Positions 33,996-43,789 of a stretch of 64,000 bases of DNA are shown in pieces. The translations under genes and the position numbers were made by a program. This DNA is from Neopestalotiopsis rosae (lineage: Eukaryota; Ascomycota; Sordariomycetes; Amphisphaeriales; Sporocadaceae), in NCBI GenBank assembly GCA_023078685.1, contig JALGAS010000003.1:3596001-3660000 (forward strand), in the 5' to 3' direction. The notes under the pieces are model-generated. The model saw nothing but the letters and a program-made list of their open reading frames with translations. It made no database searches and was not told where the DNA came from. Position 1 is the stretch's first letter; each line of letters begins with the position of its first letter.

Positions 33996-35191
33996 TTACC
34001 ACGTCCGATCGAGTCTCTCCTGGATCCCACTAACATGCCACACTCCGCCCCTACCCACAATCCACAGCTCATGTTCGCCAAAAGCCAAAGTAACAGCCAA
34101 GTTCTCACCACCACCTACGCGGATAGTGCCGAGGGTAAGTCCAGTCAGCGGGTCAATCACGTCGACACCATCGCCCGCGCCCGCAAAGATGTAGCCATTT
34201 CTCGATACACGGATTCCGTCGTAAAAGTAGGAGATGGGGTTGTTCAAGAGCCGCGGGTTCGACAAGACACCTCCCTCGGCCGCAATGTCGTAAGCTGTGA
34301 GCCTGCGGTCCCCGTACGGATCCTTGAGCGATACTGGCATGAAGACGGAAACACCCGTGTCGGGCAGGTAAAGCTGTCGAGAACCATCGGATGCAGCCGA
34401 TACAGCAACGCCATTGGCATTTCCGGTGGTGATGTGCACGACTTTTGGTCGCATTGTGGTTCCATTGACCATGTACACTGTTGGGTTGGTTGGAGGGTAG
34501 AAGTCGATCAGGCCGCGACCCTAGTTCGCGTGAGTATATGAATCCATAATCACCTTTTAAGGTACAGCCATTACTTACATAGGCAGATTTCGAATCAATA
34601 AGCCAAAAGTTGCCATCTGGATCAATGTCCAGGTCATTGAAACCCATGAAGGGTTGTTGATAGTAGTTGTTCAACAGCACTGTCTTGTTGAGACTTCCCG
34701 GGTCAATCTTAACAAGAGCTCCCGTCTCTGTGTGACTTCCATCCGTTACCACATACATTGCCCCACGATAAAATACGCAGCCATGTGCATTTGTCGTTGG
34801 CGGGTTGGTCGTGATATTACGAAGAACATTCGTTTCCGTGTTCAGCATGTATTGCCAGGAATGCTCACCCGCAAGTCCACCAGGAGGGCCCCATTCGACG
34901 AAAAAGAGCTCTTTGGTATCTGGGTTATAGCACGCTGCCTCATGACTCTGGAAGGCAAGTTGCTGGACATGATCCACAGTTGCGTTGGGCCCAATCAAGT
35001 CAAAGAACTTGTCATCATAAGCAATGAAATACTGAACGATTGAACGAGCCTGGTAACACGGATACGACGGTATTTCGATACGATACAAACGCCCATTGCG
35101 ATGCGTTAAATCCAGTTGGTATGTCCGAAATGTATTCTTGCGCCGCACTCGTCCCTAGCTGAAAGGCTAGAGTTAATATGAAGAGACGCAT
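33996..35191 (-). CDS. Secreted SMP-30/gluconolactonase-like protein with an N-terminal frame break
   Basis: ATG at 35191 starts a signal peptide (MRLFILTLAFQLGTSAA) and a plausible mature N-terminus. The frame then hits TGA near 35028, while the strongly conserved part continues in another frame from about 35055 (YFIAYDDKFFDLIGPNAT, FFVEWGPPGG, FNDLDIDPDGNFWLIDS). A 58-nt intron (34521-34578) joins to the last exon, which ends at 33996. The N-terminal break could be a 1-nt frameshift, or an unusually short 37-nt intron (GTATCG...ACCAG) with no branch site. The SMP-30 beta-propeller fold of this type hydrolyses sugar or other lactones extracellularly. It lies in the carboxylate cluster and has two CGG-N6-CCG sites upstream. 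Confidence 0.8.
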
Positions 35192-35856
35192 GTTGTGCTT
35201 GCTGCACCTGGATTAAATGCAGTATACGTGGGTAAAGCAATGTGGTCGATTAGCGCCCACAGTTCCACAGCGAGTGAAGTTACAACTTGCCAAAACTCAT
35301 GCCTCTCATTTACAACTAGTTGTATTTATATACAAGAGCTATACATTGAAACTATTTGCGGGGCCCCAGAAACTCGAATCCGGAGTTTCTCCACTTCCCC
35401 AGATCGAAGGATGTAAACATTGCGAGTGTCTAGAGGTAACGACGACAAAATATTCATCACGGACAAGTCCGGTGCGGAGCTGCGAGGACGTGATGCGAGT
35501 GACCAGTCGCTATGATCCCAGCGTGACGGGTCCTACCCCCGTGCGCGGACTGTTCCGTCGTTCAATTCCAACCGTCCCGGGCCCCTATCCTGCCGCCGGG
35601 ATGGGAAGAGAACTTGCTCCACACCGGCCCAATCAGACCGTGTCACCTCCAAATTAGTTGTGTTTGATTGTTATGATAATTATCGTGCAGTCCGACACCT
35701 TTCTGTTTTTGTGCCCTCAGACGGTCCGCAGGATCAACGTTCGATCTCCGCCTTTCTATCACTCAAGTGTGCCCTGTATGCGGCCTAGTGTCCACTGCCA
35801 GTCGTGCACGGCAGGCGGCATGAAGGTCCAGCCAAACTCAACAATAGGCCGATGTT
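35192..35856. promoter_or_regulatory. Lactonase upstream region with two CGG-N6-CCG sites
   Basis: Holds CGG-ACAAGT-CCG at 35460-35471 and CGG-ACTGTT-CCG at 35546-35557, 269 and 355 bp upstream of the ATG. It also holds a perfect 8-bp inverted repeat AGAAACTC/GAGTTTCT at 35368-35390. No gene supported. Confidence 0.5.
35460..35471. promoter_or_regulatory. Putative Zn2Cys6 site CGG-N6-CCG (lactonase)
   Basis: CGGACAAGTCCG. It differs by one base from the transporter site at 23366-23377. A second copy with another spacer, CGGACTGTTCCG, is at 35546-35557. Confidence 0.5.
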
Positions 35857-36174
35857 TCATAGAGGCAAGCCCAATTCGATATCGTTCCTGTCAACCCGGA
35901 CCAAGCCTGTTGCCTGAAATCGCAAGAAGATATACCCATTGGAATGATCCAGTCGCGGCATTGGTCGCATCGAGGGTACTGTCCATGCTGTCGGCTCAGA
36001 GTCGTGCATAAGCGGGGTGCTCGATGCAGCAAAACAAGATGCGCCAAGGTCACTTGCATGGCGCTGGTGGCGCTGGTAGACCAACCACCACTTGTGTAAT
36101 GCGATGACGGTGCCGGGCACACCAACGCAAAGTCCGATCACAGCTACTATTGTCTCTGTTGAAAGTTGCGGCAT
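35857..36174 (-). CDS. Possible small single-pass membrane protein
   Basis: A 105-aa intronless frame. Residues 8-27 (TIVAVIGLCVGVPGTVIALH) form one membrane-spanning segment, followed by WW and a basic stretch (YQRHQRH). The remainder is hydrophilic. I do not recognise it. A clean N-terminal anchor with positive residues after it supports a real gene, but length alone would not. The ATG lies about 30 bp from the first hydrophobic residues and has no competing upstream start. Confidence 0.4.
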   Translation of the reverse strand: MPQLSTETIVAVIGLCVGVPGTVIALHKWWLVYQRHQRHASDLGASCFAASSTPLMHDSEPTAWTVPSMRPMPRLDHSNGYIFLRFQATGLVRVDRNDIELGLPL

Positions 36175-37022
36175 GGTCGAAAAAGTCTAACTGGTATAGT
36201 AAATGACCCAGTAACGAGAAGGAAGTAAACGATGGTAAGATATGGGTTTATGGAGTTATAGCTGCTCTCATCTTCATCATTTAGGTACGATATCTTCTCC
36301 TGTTGCGTAAAGAACAACCCTCAGGTCTTGCATCCACTCCAGCGCTGGGTCTTTATTTAGGGAAGGCGCCTACCCACATAGACGAGTTTCTTTTGTGGGA
36401 ATAGATGCTGCCCCGATTGCACTGCCTTTACGACCACGCATACCACCAGACTCTGGTTTTGCAAGTGACCAATGTGATCAACCATCTGTTGATGGCGCGG
36501 CTGCCGGAATGACCTACTGCATGCATTTGGGATCTTTCGGTTCTGGTTCTGTGTTCATCCAATAGGATACGTATTATTTAGAGCCCCCTCGGACGGGTGG
36601 GTTGTCTGGTTTTGATAGAGGCCAATAGGATGCGAAACATGTAAAGCCCCCTGAACGAGTGGATTGTCTGGTTTTGGTGTACGCCAATAGGAGTTGCAGC
36701 AGCGAACGGCCATCCCTTTCGGCGGAACATCGCCTTGCTGACGTGCGATGGGCTGCACTGTCGGGCGGCCAACTTTTGATTCTGTTTTTTCACCTGAACC
36801 AATCGAAGAGGCGGCTAAATTATGCGACAGAGACACCCTTTGGCCTTCTTTGGCACGTACTCTGACCACATACTTAAGCATCCAAGATGCACACGGATCA
36901 GACCTGAGATCTTCTCTAGCATTCTTTTCATGGCCAGAGAAGCGTAAGTTCCTACTCGGGAGAAAATCTTTCTTACTCACTTCTCTTCTATCTCCAATTA
37001 CCAATATTTGCAGAAAGTAAGA
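36175..37022. promoter_or_regulatory. Upstream region of Clr5-ankyrin gene with CCAAT minisatellite
   Basis: Apart from the tandem repeat annotated at 36559-36692, a further CCAAT occurs at about 36799-36803. The open frames across this region follow the repeat and are not supported as genes. Confidence 0.45.
36559..36692. repeat. 62-63 bp tandem repeat, about 2.2 copies, each starting with CCAATAGGA
   Basis: Copies begin at 36559, 36622 and 36684 (third partial). Copies 1 and 2 share CCAATAGGAT, AGCCCCCT, TTGTCTGGTTTTG and G-A-x-G-x-G-TGG-x-TTGTC blocks, and differ by scattered substitutions. Each starts with a CCAAT box. It lies 330-460 bp upstream of the Clr5-ankyrin ATG. Confidence 0.75.
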
Positions 37023-40000
37023 ATGGCGAGCGAGTGGGATCTTCACAAGAACGAAATCACATTGCTTTACCTTGTTGAGGGTCTTAAGTTGAACGACGTG
37101 TCTTCACGGATGCTTCAGAGGCATGGGTTTGATAAAAAGTAAATGTTTCCCTTTCCATTATTTTCGTGTGTCATTGTTTACATTATTCTTAGAAAACACC
37201 AATACGAGTACTTCCTTAAAAAATGGAAAGTTAGCAAGAATACGAAAAGGGAGATGTGGGAATACGTCGACCATATTTTACGAAAAAGGCAAACCCAACA
37301 GAAAGTGTCTGAAGTGCGCCTACGTGGTGTTGTGCTTCCTGATTCCCGTGTTAGGAAAGCGACGCAGAGATATGGGCGAAGATCTTTGGCAGCCAAGTTC
37401 CATGCAGGTGTGTCTGTGAAGATATAACGCCCAAAGTCTATTCAATGCTGAACAATAACTCCAGCAGCAAGTCCACAAAGCCCAGGAGGCCAGCTTATCC
37501 TAATAGCCAGTCCACCTGATTTGAGCAGCCAGATATCGTTGCCTGAAGACTTACCCTGGACATGTTTTGCTAGGAAGTTTAAGCTTGGTACGTTACCCTC
37601 TGTGCACCAGTGAATACCTAGGTTAGGTACGTAGTTTATATGAGTTCTGACCACTCACTAGTCCACCACCATATATCCGAGCTATCAATGGAATTAGTTG
37701 GGCGGGCAATGGCTTCTCGCAGCATAATTCTCAATTCCAAGGACACCGATAATGCCATTCGTACGATCTTCCGACTCCCAGTGGATTGGCGAGCCACCTT
37801 GTGTCGACAGCTTTCTCAATTTGATCCTTGTTCAGATGGGCTGGTACGATCTTCACACCCCCAGGAGGCCAATGTCACAACAACGAAGGCTTTGAAGACT
37901 TTGCTATTTCAGATCTCGAATCACAACATTAGCGTGAAACATGCTCTAATGGCTGAAAATATGATGAAACTTTTCCATCAACTCTCTCAGGAGGTGCCTG
38001 AAGCCGTTTTAGACCTCATCGCGTCGACAGATCCAACCTCAGCTGCCATCAAAGAGACTTTCTTTCCTCTTGCGGTGCGCTTCGGTCAATCATCCTTGGT
38101 ATTAAAATTTCTGGATTCTGGTACAGATCCAAACACTCCCATTGCACATCATCTTGTGGTTGAGACAGATCTACGTCGAGAGAAAGCTTGGCTTGTCAGA
38201 AAGAGCTCAATTCAGCGAGCCACACCATTACAAATCGCATGTGCGACTGGTGACTACCAGACAGCTCGTGTACTCTTGGAAAACAAAGCGCGACCAGATT
38301 TTGGCACTCCTACGCCGCTACAGATTACATCCTCACTGGCACCGAGTTCTGATTGTTTGAGACTCGCTCAGCTGCTCCTGGAACATGATGTTCAGGTTGA
38401 CACTACTCAAATTGATGTCTTGCTTCCGCCTCTCATGGAAGCCGTGGCTTGTGGAAACACACAAATGGTTCGGCTTCTTCTCGATAAGGGCGCGATGGAT
38501 CGAATCGTCCACACTAAGTTGAGCGCGCCACCTTTTATGATCACACCTGGTCATCTACCTTTTTACTTCCCTGGCCAGCCTGCCGAAGAGCCCTATGACC
38601 ATGTAGGCATTTGCCTTTACGAAAATCATCCGACTATCACGGCTTTGCAAATTGCGATAGTTGTTAATGATTTGAACATCATAGAAATGCTGCTACTTGC
38701 TATGCGCGACTCAAAAAGTCGAGCAGATATCTACAATCGAGGCCTAGTAACTGCTTGCTTAGCCTCGGACGAACTCATGGTACGGCGGATACTGAGCTTG
38801 AATACTGCAATACGTGATGACAAATCATGGATCAATGCGGCCTTTTGCGCCATGGCGGGCAGTCCTGATTGCGGAACAGCGCGTCTATTGCTCGAAAGCC
38901 AAATTATACCCCAATGGCATGAAAGCCTATGCATTTCCGCCATACAACTTGCTGCTCTACACGGAAACGACACACTCCTCGCAATGCTTCATTCCTGTCA
39001 GTACGACGTGAACGCTTGCAAAGAATTGATTTTATTCAGCGCGCATCTTCAGGGATACAACAAATGGCTGGTGAAACATCAATATCCACTTGACGCGCGG
39101 CCACTCGAGTATGCAATACGCTTCAAACACTCACAAACAGTGCAGATGTTACTGCACTTTGGTGCTGACTTGATTGATCGCACGATCAATATGGCGATTG
39201 CTTTCGGAAACGATGAAGTGGTCATACAATCCCTCGCCGGGGGTCTGAATGCAAGCAATCAGTCGCAGGAATTCATTCAACTTGCTGTTCAGAAGGGCAA
39301 GGGATTGACCTTCATTCGTAAACTCGTCGATGCTGGAGCTGCTTTCAGAGGCGATGAACTAGTCGCAGCGGTCCAAGAGGATGCGCAAGAAGTTGTTGAA
39401 TATTTCTTAGCTTGCGGACTCAACATTCTTGCATCCGATGCAAAGGGGGTGACCGTGCTCATTGCTGCAGCTCAAGTCGGGAACCTGGACATGATGTACA
39501 GTTATTTCAAATGTGGTGGACATTACAGTTCAAAGGCCCTTTTCCGGGCCGTCGCTTCGGCCATAGCAACAGGCGATCAAGTGACGGTCGAACTTTTGAT
39601 TCAGCATCGCCCGCCAGGACCTATGGACACGTACGAATCTACCAGTTTTGTCCAATCTATTTGGGAAGGCAATGGTGCCCTGATCGATCTGTTTCTCGAT
39701 CTTGATGCTAGTCCTAGCACCTCGTACTTCTGTCTTCACAATGATGACGAGGACCTTCAACTGCCGCAACATGTTTGGACTGAGGGCCTTTCCATGGTGT
39801 CAAAGGAACCATGTTACAATGGACCGTGTAACTCTCGGATCTCGCCCATGTGGGCAGCAGCATATATGGACGAAGAGACCCTATTAGAGGACATGATTAG
39901 CCGAAACTACCGCCCAGATGCCTTTTTGCTCAAGTCCGCACTATATAATCTGAGTTTTGCGAGCCAGGAAGTACGGGAGAAACTCATCACTGCCTATCCG

Positions 40001-40927
40001 ATTTCCTCATCTGCAGACCAGGCTATGTGTCGCAATTTGTTGAGGGAGGCAATATTTGCAAAGATTGGAGTTGAATCTCTTCGGCGGCATATCAATAGCG
40101 TTCAAAACCTCGAATTTATCTCGAGAGACGAGTGTGTAGACAATCATGGAACTCCATTGCAGCTCGCAGCAACACACGGCACCATTGATTGCGTTAGGGC
40201 ATTGCTAGACGCGGGATCTCACGTGAATGCGGCGGCAGAGGGCATTATGGGCCAATCAGCGTTACAAGGCGCAGTCCTCTATAATCGCTTTGATATTACC
40301 ATGCTGCTTCTTGAGCATGGCGCGGACGTCAACGGGCTGCCGTCCCCTATGCAGGGTATGACAGCTATTGAAGTAGCAGCATATCGGGGATTGCTTGATA
40401 TGACAGTGCTACTGCTCCCTCATGTAGCTCTCCATGGCCCCATGAGGATACACTTTGTGAGGGCAGTTTCATATGCGGAGCAAGAATGTCATCACGTTAT
40501 AACAGAACTGCTCAAAAATCATGGAGGGTGGACCACTGAGGATCGCGAGATTGCGGCTACGAGTCGAGGTCATTCAGATGGCCACACGTGCCCCAGATTT
40601 CTTTACAATGACGAGTCCTGGGATGGAGAGTGTGAAGACTGCGACTATTTCACAAATGTGTCCAAAACATCGCCAGCATCGACTTCTTCTGATGCAAATG
40701 GATGCATTGTTCCCTCAAATATTGACTTGATGGAAGTCGAGGCAACAGCTGTTGAATCTGGTGTAAACCAGTTGAGCACCGATGAGAATTCCACGATAGT
40801 GTTTAACCGATCAGAGGACACGGACTACAGTGCTTTGGAATCTGCTGCGACATCTTTGTATTCGTATGATTCCACAACAAGATGGCTAGATGACCTTGCC
40901 CGAGAGTTTGTCGACAATCTGGTATAG
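37023..40927 (+). CDS. Clr5-domain ankyrin-repeat protein
   Basis: Four exons (37023-37138, 37193-37407, 37465-37587, 37662-40927), introns 54, 57 and 74 nt, 1239 aa. The first two exons encode a Clr5 domain (WDLHKNEITLLYL, HGFDKKKHQYEYFLKKWKV), a small helical DNA/protein-binding module usual at the N-terminus of fungal ankyrin proteins. The large last exon holds many degenerate ankyrin units (TPLQIACATGDYQTARVLLE, TALQIAIVVNDLNIIEMLLL, TPLQLAATHGTIDCVRALLD, SALQGAVLYNRFDITMLLLE). An acidic Ser/Thr-rich tail follows. Taken alone the long frame seems to start at 37640, but phases match exactly across the introns, so the upstream exons belong to it. The acceptor of exon 3 is ambiguous by 3 nt (AGCAG). 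The likely role is nuclear or scaffold; the partner is unknown. Confidence 0.85.
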
Positions 40928-42651
40928 TCGATCGAACACAGAGAGGGATCCTATCAAAAGTCCTCAACGCGTATGTCTATACTCATGTATTATGTGTAGT
41001 TTCGAACACATGTGGGCTCGTGTATACCCTAGTAGATCTTTGTGTGAGCTCAAGAACTTTCAGAATTGCTTTTGGGTCCTTTGTGAGTCTATAAAGATAT
41101 CATTCTGTTTGGAATCCCGTCCTCAGCTCACCATATCTGGGCATGCAGTGCTCTAAGATGACCCAGCCTCTATGTTGTCTTCAATTGAATACTCAATGAC
41201 ATCGTGAATCCACTTGTCCAGCCCGCATAATTTCTGTGCAGATTCTATTCTTTCGTCACTCCATAGAGCAAACTTCGCTGATTGTTTTCATTGATCTGCC
41301 TCCCTGTCATACGATAGAAAGTTCTTGTCTGCGCCGAAGAAATGCATGACTAGGGTGGGGTTGGACGTTGATTTCACGACATCCAGTCATTCAGAGCAAC
41401 GTGGAACCACGATGAGTTGGCCAATGGACGTCTTCGTTTGTCTTTACTAATTTTATAAGAGAACTCAGGCGGTCAGTGAGAGGTAGATTCTATGGTTCAT
41501 TACAGACTTTGCGCTTGATGAAAACGACAAGTTTTATGTGTGATAATTGGAGATAATGTGGTCGTAGGGGTATTGAAATCTGAAAGCCCAAGAGAATTGT
41601 TTTACGATTTTCCTCGTCAAACTGTCCAGCATAATCTCGCCTCGAAGGTAAAAGTTTGCTGTATAAAGCGCGTATACGCTGCAATTGTAAAGAGGTTTCG
41701 CTCTTCTATGCAGTTTTCCTAAATCCCATGCTGTCATACCCATTTTCTAACACCATGTCAACAGTCCACTATTATTATGTAAGGGCTGATCTTCAAACCT
41801 GATCTTGGGCCATGGTGTGAACAGCGGTAACACATACTCGGGGTTCCGTGACCTGTCAAGATCAGGGGAGGCTTCCCAACACGAGTAGGTGTGTACCCCA
41901 GGTGTCGCCTCGTAGCCTGTGCTCCAGGTTTTAGCGGATCGCGGAAGCTAAGCCCCTTTGCACAGCAGCCGATCTTCAGGGGGCGCCAACTGCTCTCCCC
42001 ACAATTTTCATTTTAAGCATAATTCTCGTCGGCACTTTATTGGAATGCTTCGAGATGACGGGAATGACGGAAGTGTAACTAGAATTTTGTGAAATGGAAT
42101 ATACTAGGTATGTACCTATATTCATTGAGTTCGAGCAATTGGTCTAAAGGTTGATTGAGACCGACTCAAACTCAGTCTTTTCAATGGTCAGCATCTTACT
42201 TACACACAGCACACTTTGTTCTAACTGAAACTTGAGTGCTATAACTGCTGGTATTATAGTACACAAAGCTATTTAACGCTTTGCAAGCGTCCCAGCCGAA
42301 CTCCCAGATCCGTCGCACGTTCCATTGGAGTATCCGCATTAGGAGGCAAAAGCGAGCGCCGCGATCCCCACGTCTTCCAATACCCACAATTGAATACGAG
42401 AGAAGCATTGACGAACCCCACAGATCGTCATCGCCTTGTCCGCCGTGACGGCATCTCTCGTATTAAGAATTGGCAGACCAAAGGAGCCTCATACGATGCA
42501 CGATTTTGGGTATATAAACATCAACAATCCAGCTCCCAAGTTGGATTTGAGAACACCATCACACAATCAATCAATCCTCTCATCACTCCTCAACAACTCT
42601 CACCTTGACACCTTTTAATCACTTTCTTCGGAAAATCAACAATCACTCAAA
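40928..42651. other. Long intergenic region upstream of the secreted-protein gene
   Basis: 1.7 kb without a supportable gene. The frames on the minus strand near 41490-41743 are short and have no motif. A GC-richer patch lies at about 41840-42000. The 3' part is the promoter of the gene at 42652, with TATATAAA at 42511-42518. Confidence 0.5.
42511..42518 (+). promoter_or_regulatory. TATA box of secreted-protein gene
   Basis: TATATAAA, 134 bp upstream of the ATG at 42652, followed by an A/C-rich leader typical of highly expressed fungal genes. Confidence 0.6.
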
Positions 42652-43210
42652 ATGAAGTTCTTCATGACCGCCGTCTCCGCTGCCGCCGTCGCTTCCGCGA
42701 CCGCTGTCTTCTCCGTCAGCGACTTCACTGCCAGCTGCATTCCCCACTCTTCCCAGTGCTCGTGAGTTCGCACCTCTAGCAAAACAATACTCAAGAGCTT
42801 CCAATCGCTAACCAATCTCAAAAGTTACTCCTTCGGTGTCCTCCAGCCCGGCACCATGGAGACCACCCCCGTCACCTGCTCCAAGATGCTCACTGCCAGC
42901 GGCACCAGCAACCTGCCCGACGTCACCGACGGCACCTGCGAGAACTCCTCCCGCACCTGGACCATCACCCGCAGCGACGCTGGCCTGGTCTTCACCGTCT
43001 CCCAGCAGGTCACTCCCTCCAGCTTCCAGACTGGTACCTACACGTAAGTTTATAACCTCTCAAAAGTCTTCTCAAAAAAGACACCATGAACAAACCAAAG
43101 AGGCTGACATTCGACTTTGCAGCATCCCTGCCGATGAGCTCGCCGTCGCTACTCAGCCCAACGCCCAGGTCGAGAGCTATACTGGCCCTACCAGCTTCGA
43201 CCTCAACTAG
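42652..43210 (+). CDS. Small secreted protein, Hrip1/AA1-like
   Basis: Three exons (42652-42761, 42825-43043, 43123-43210), introns 63 and 79 nt, 138 aa. Signal peptide at residues 1-19 (MKFFMTAVSAAAVASATA). The mature part has four Cys (CIPHSSQC, VTCSKM, GTCENSSRTW) and the closing block QSYTGP-like ESYTGPTSFDLN, which I recognise from the Hrip1 (hypersensitive-response-inducing protein) / Alt a 1-like family of fungal secreted proteins. Members are apoplastic and perceived by plants as elicitors; a virulence role here is unknown. Codon use is strongly C-ending (ACC, GCC, CTC), unlike its neighbours, which suggests high expression. It sits alone between two non-self-recognition-type genes. 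Confidence 0.87.
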
Positions 43211-43789
43211 AGTGTTCCCACAAAAAGTGGTTGAACTTCTTACCATGTACATACATTGGGGGATGAAATCCTAATGAGGATTGGCTTGTATATAAAACCG
43301 AGCGCTTGGCGTCGTCCTAATCATTAATAATATGTAATTGCGCTCACCACCTACTGTCCTCCTTTCAAAGCCATGAATGTGAACCTAAAGCCATGAGAAT
43401 TTTGTTACTTGGTCAGAAATGTTTCCACAGGTTATGAATCAAACATTGCTGATGCGGAGCAACCCAGGGCTGCCCCACTGGTAGATAGATAGCCTGGCAG
43501 GCTTGGGGTGAGCTTCCTGCTTTCCCCATCTCACCACCTTTCAGATAGGTCACCAACAGAGTTGTTTCCCATCTCCCATCAATTGCACTTTGATGAAGCA
43601 GTATAATCCCTGGAAATGATAAGATGTCAAAGAGTTTTGTGACATAATACAGAACAATCTGAATGTATGGAGAGACAAGATTGATTTGACAATTACTATT
43701 ATGAGATCGAATCATCCAGCAGCGACACAGCTCAAAGAAATTGAGGGACCTGAAATCTCTAAACCCTACTCCTCATAGGTGACTTCCTT
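43211..43789. other. Convergent intergenic region
   Basis: Between the 3' ends of the secreted-protein gene and the HET gene. No gene or repeat supported. Confidence 0.45.

Noticed and set aside
41490..41743. Overlapping minus- and plus-strand frames in the long intergenic region
   Set aside because: Frames on both strands, AT-rich, no conserved residues or splice context.
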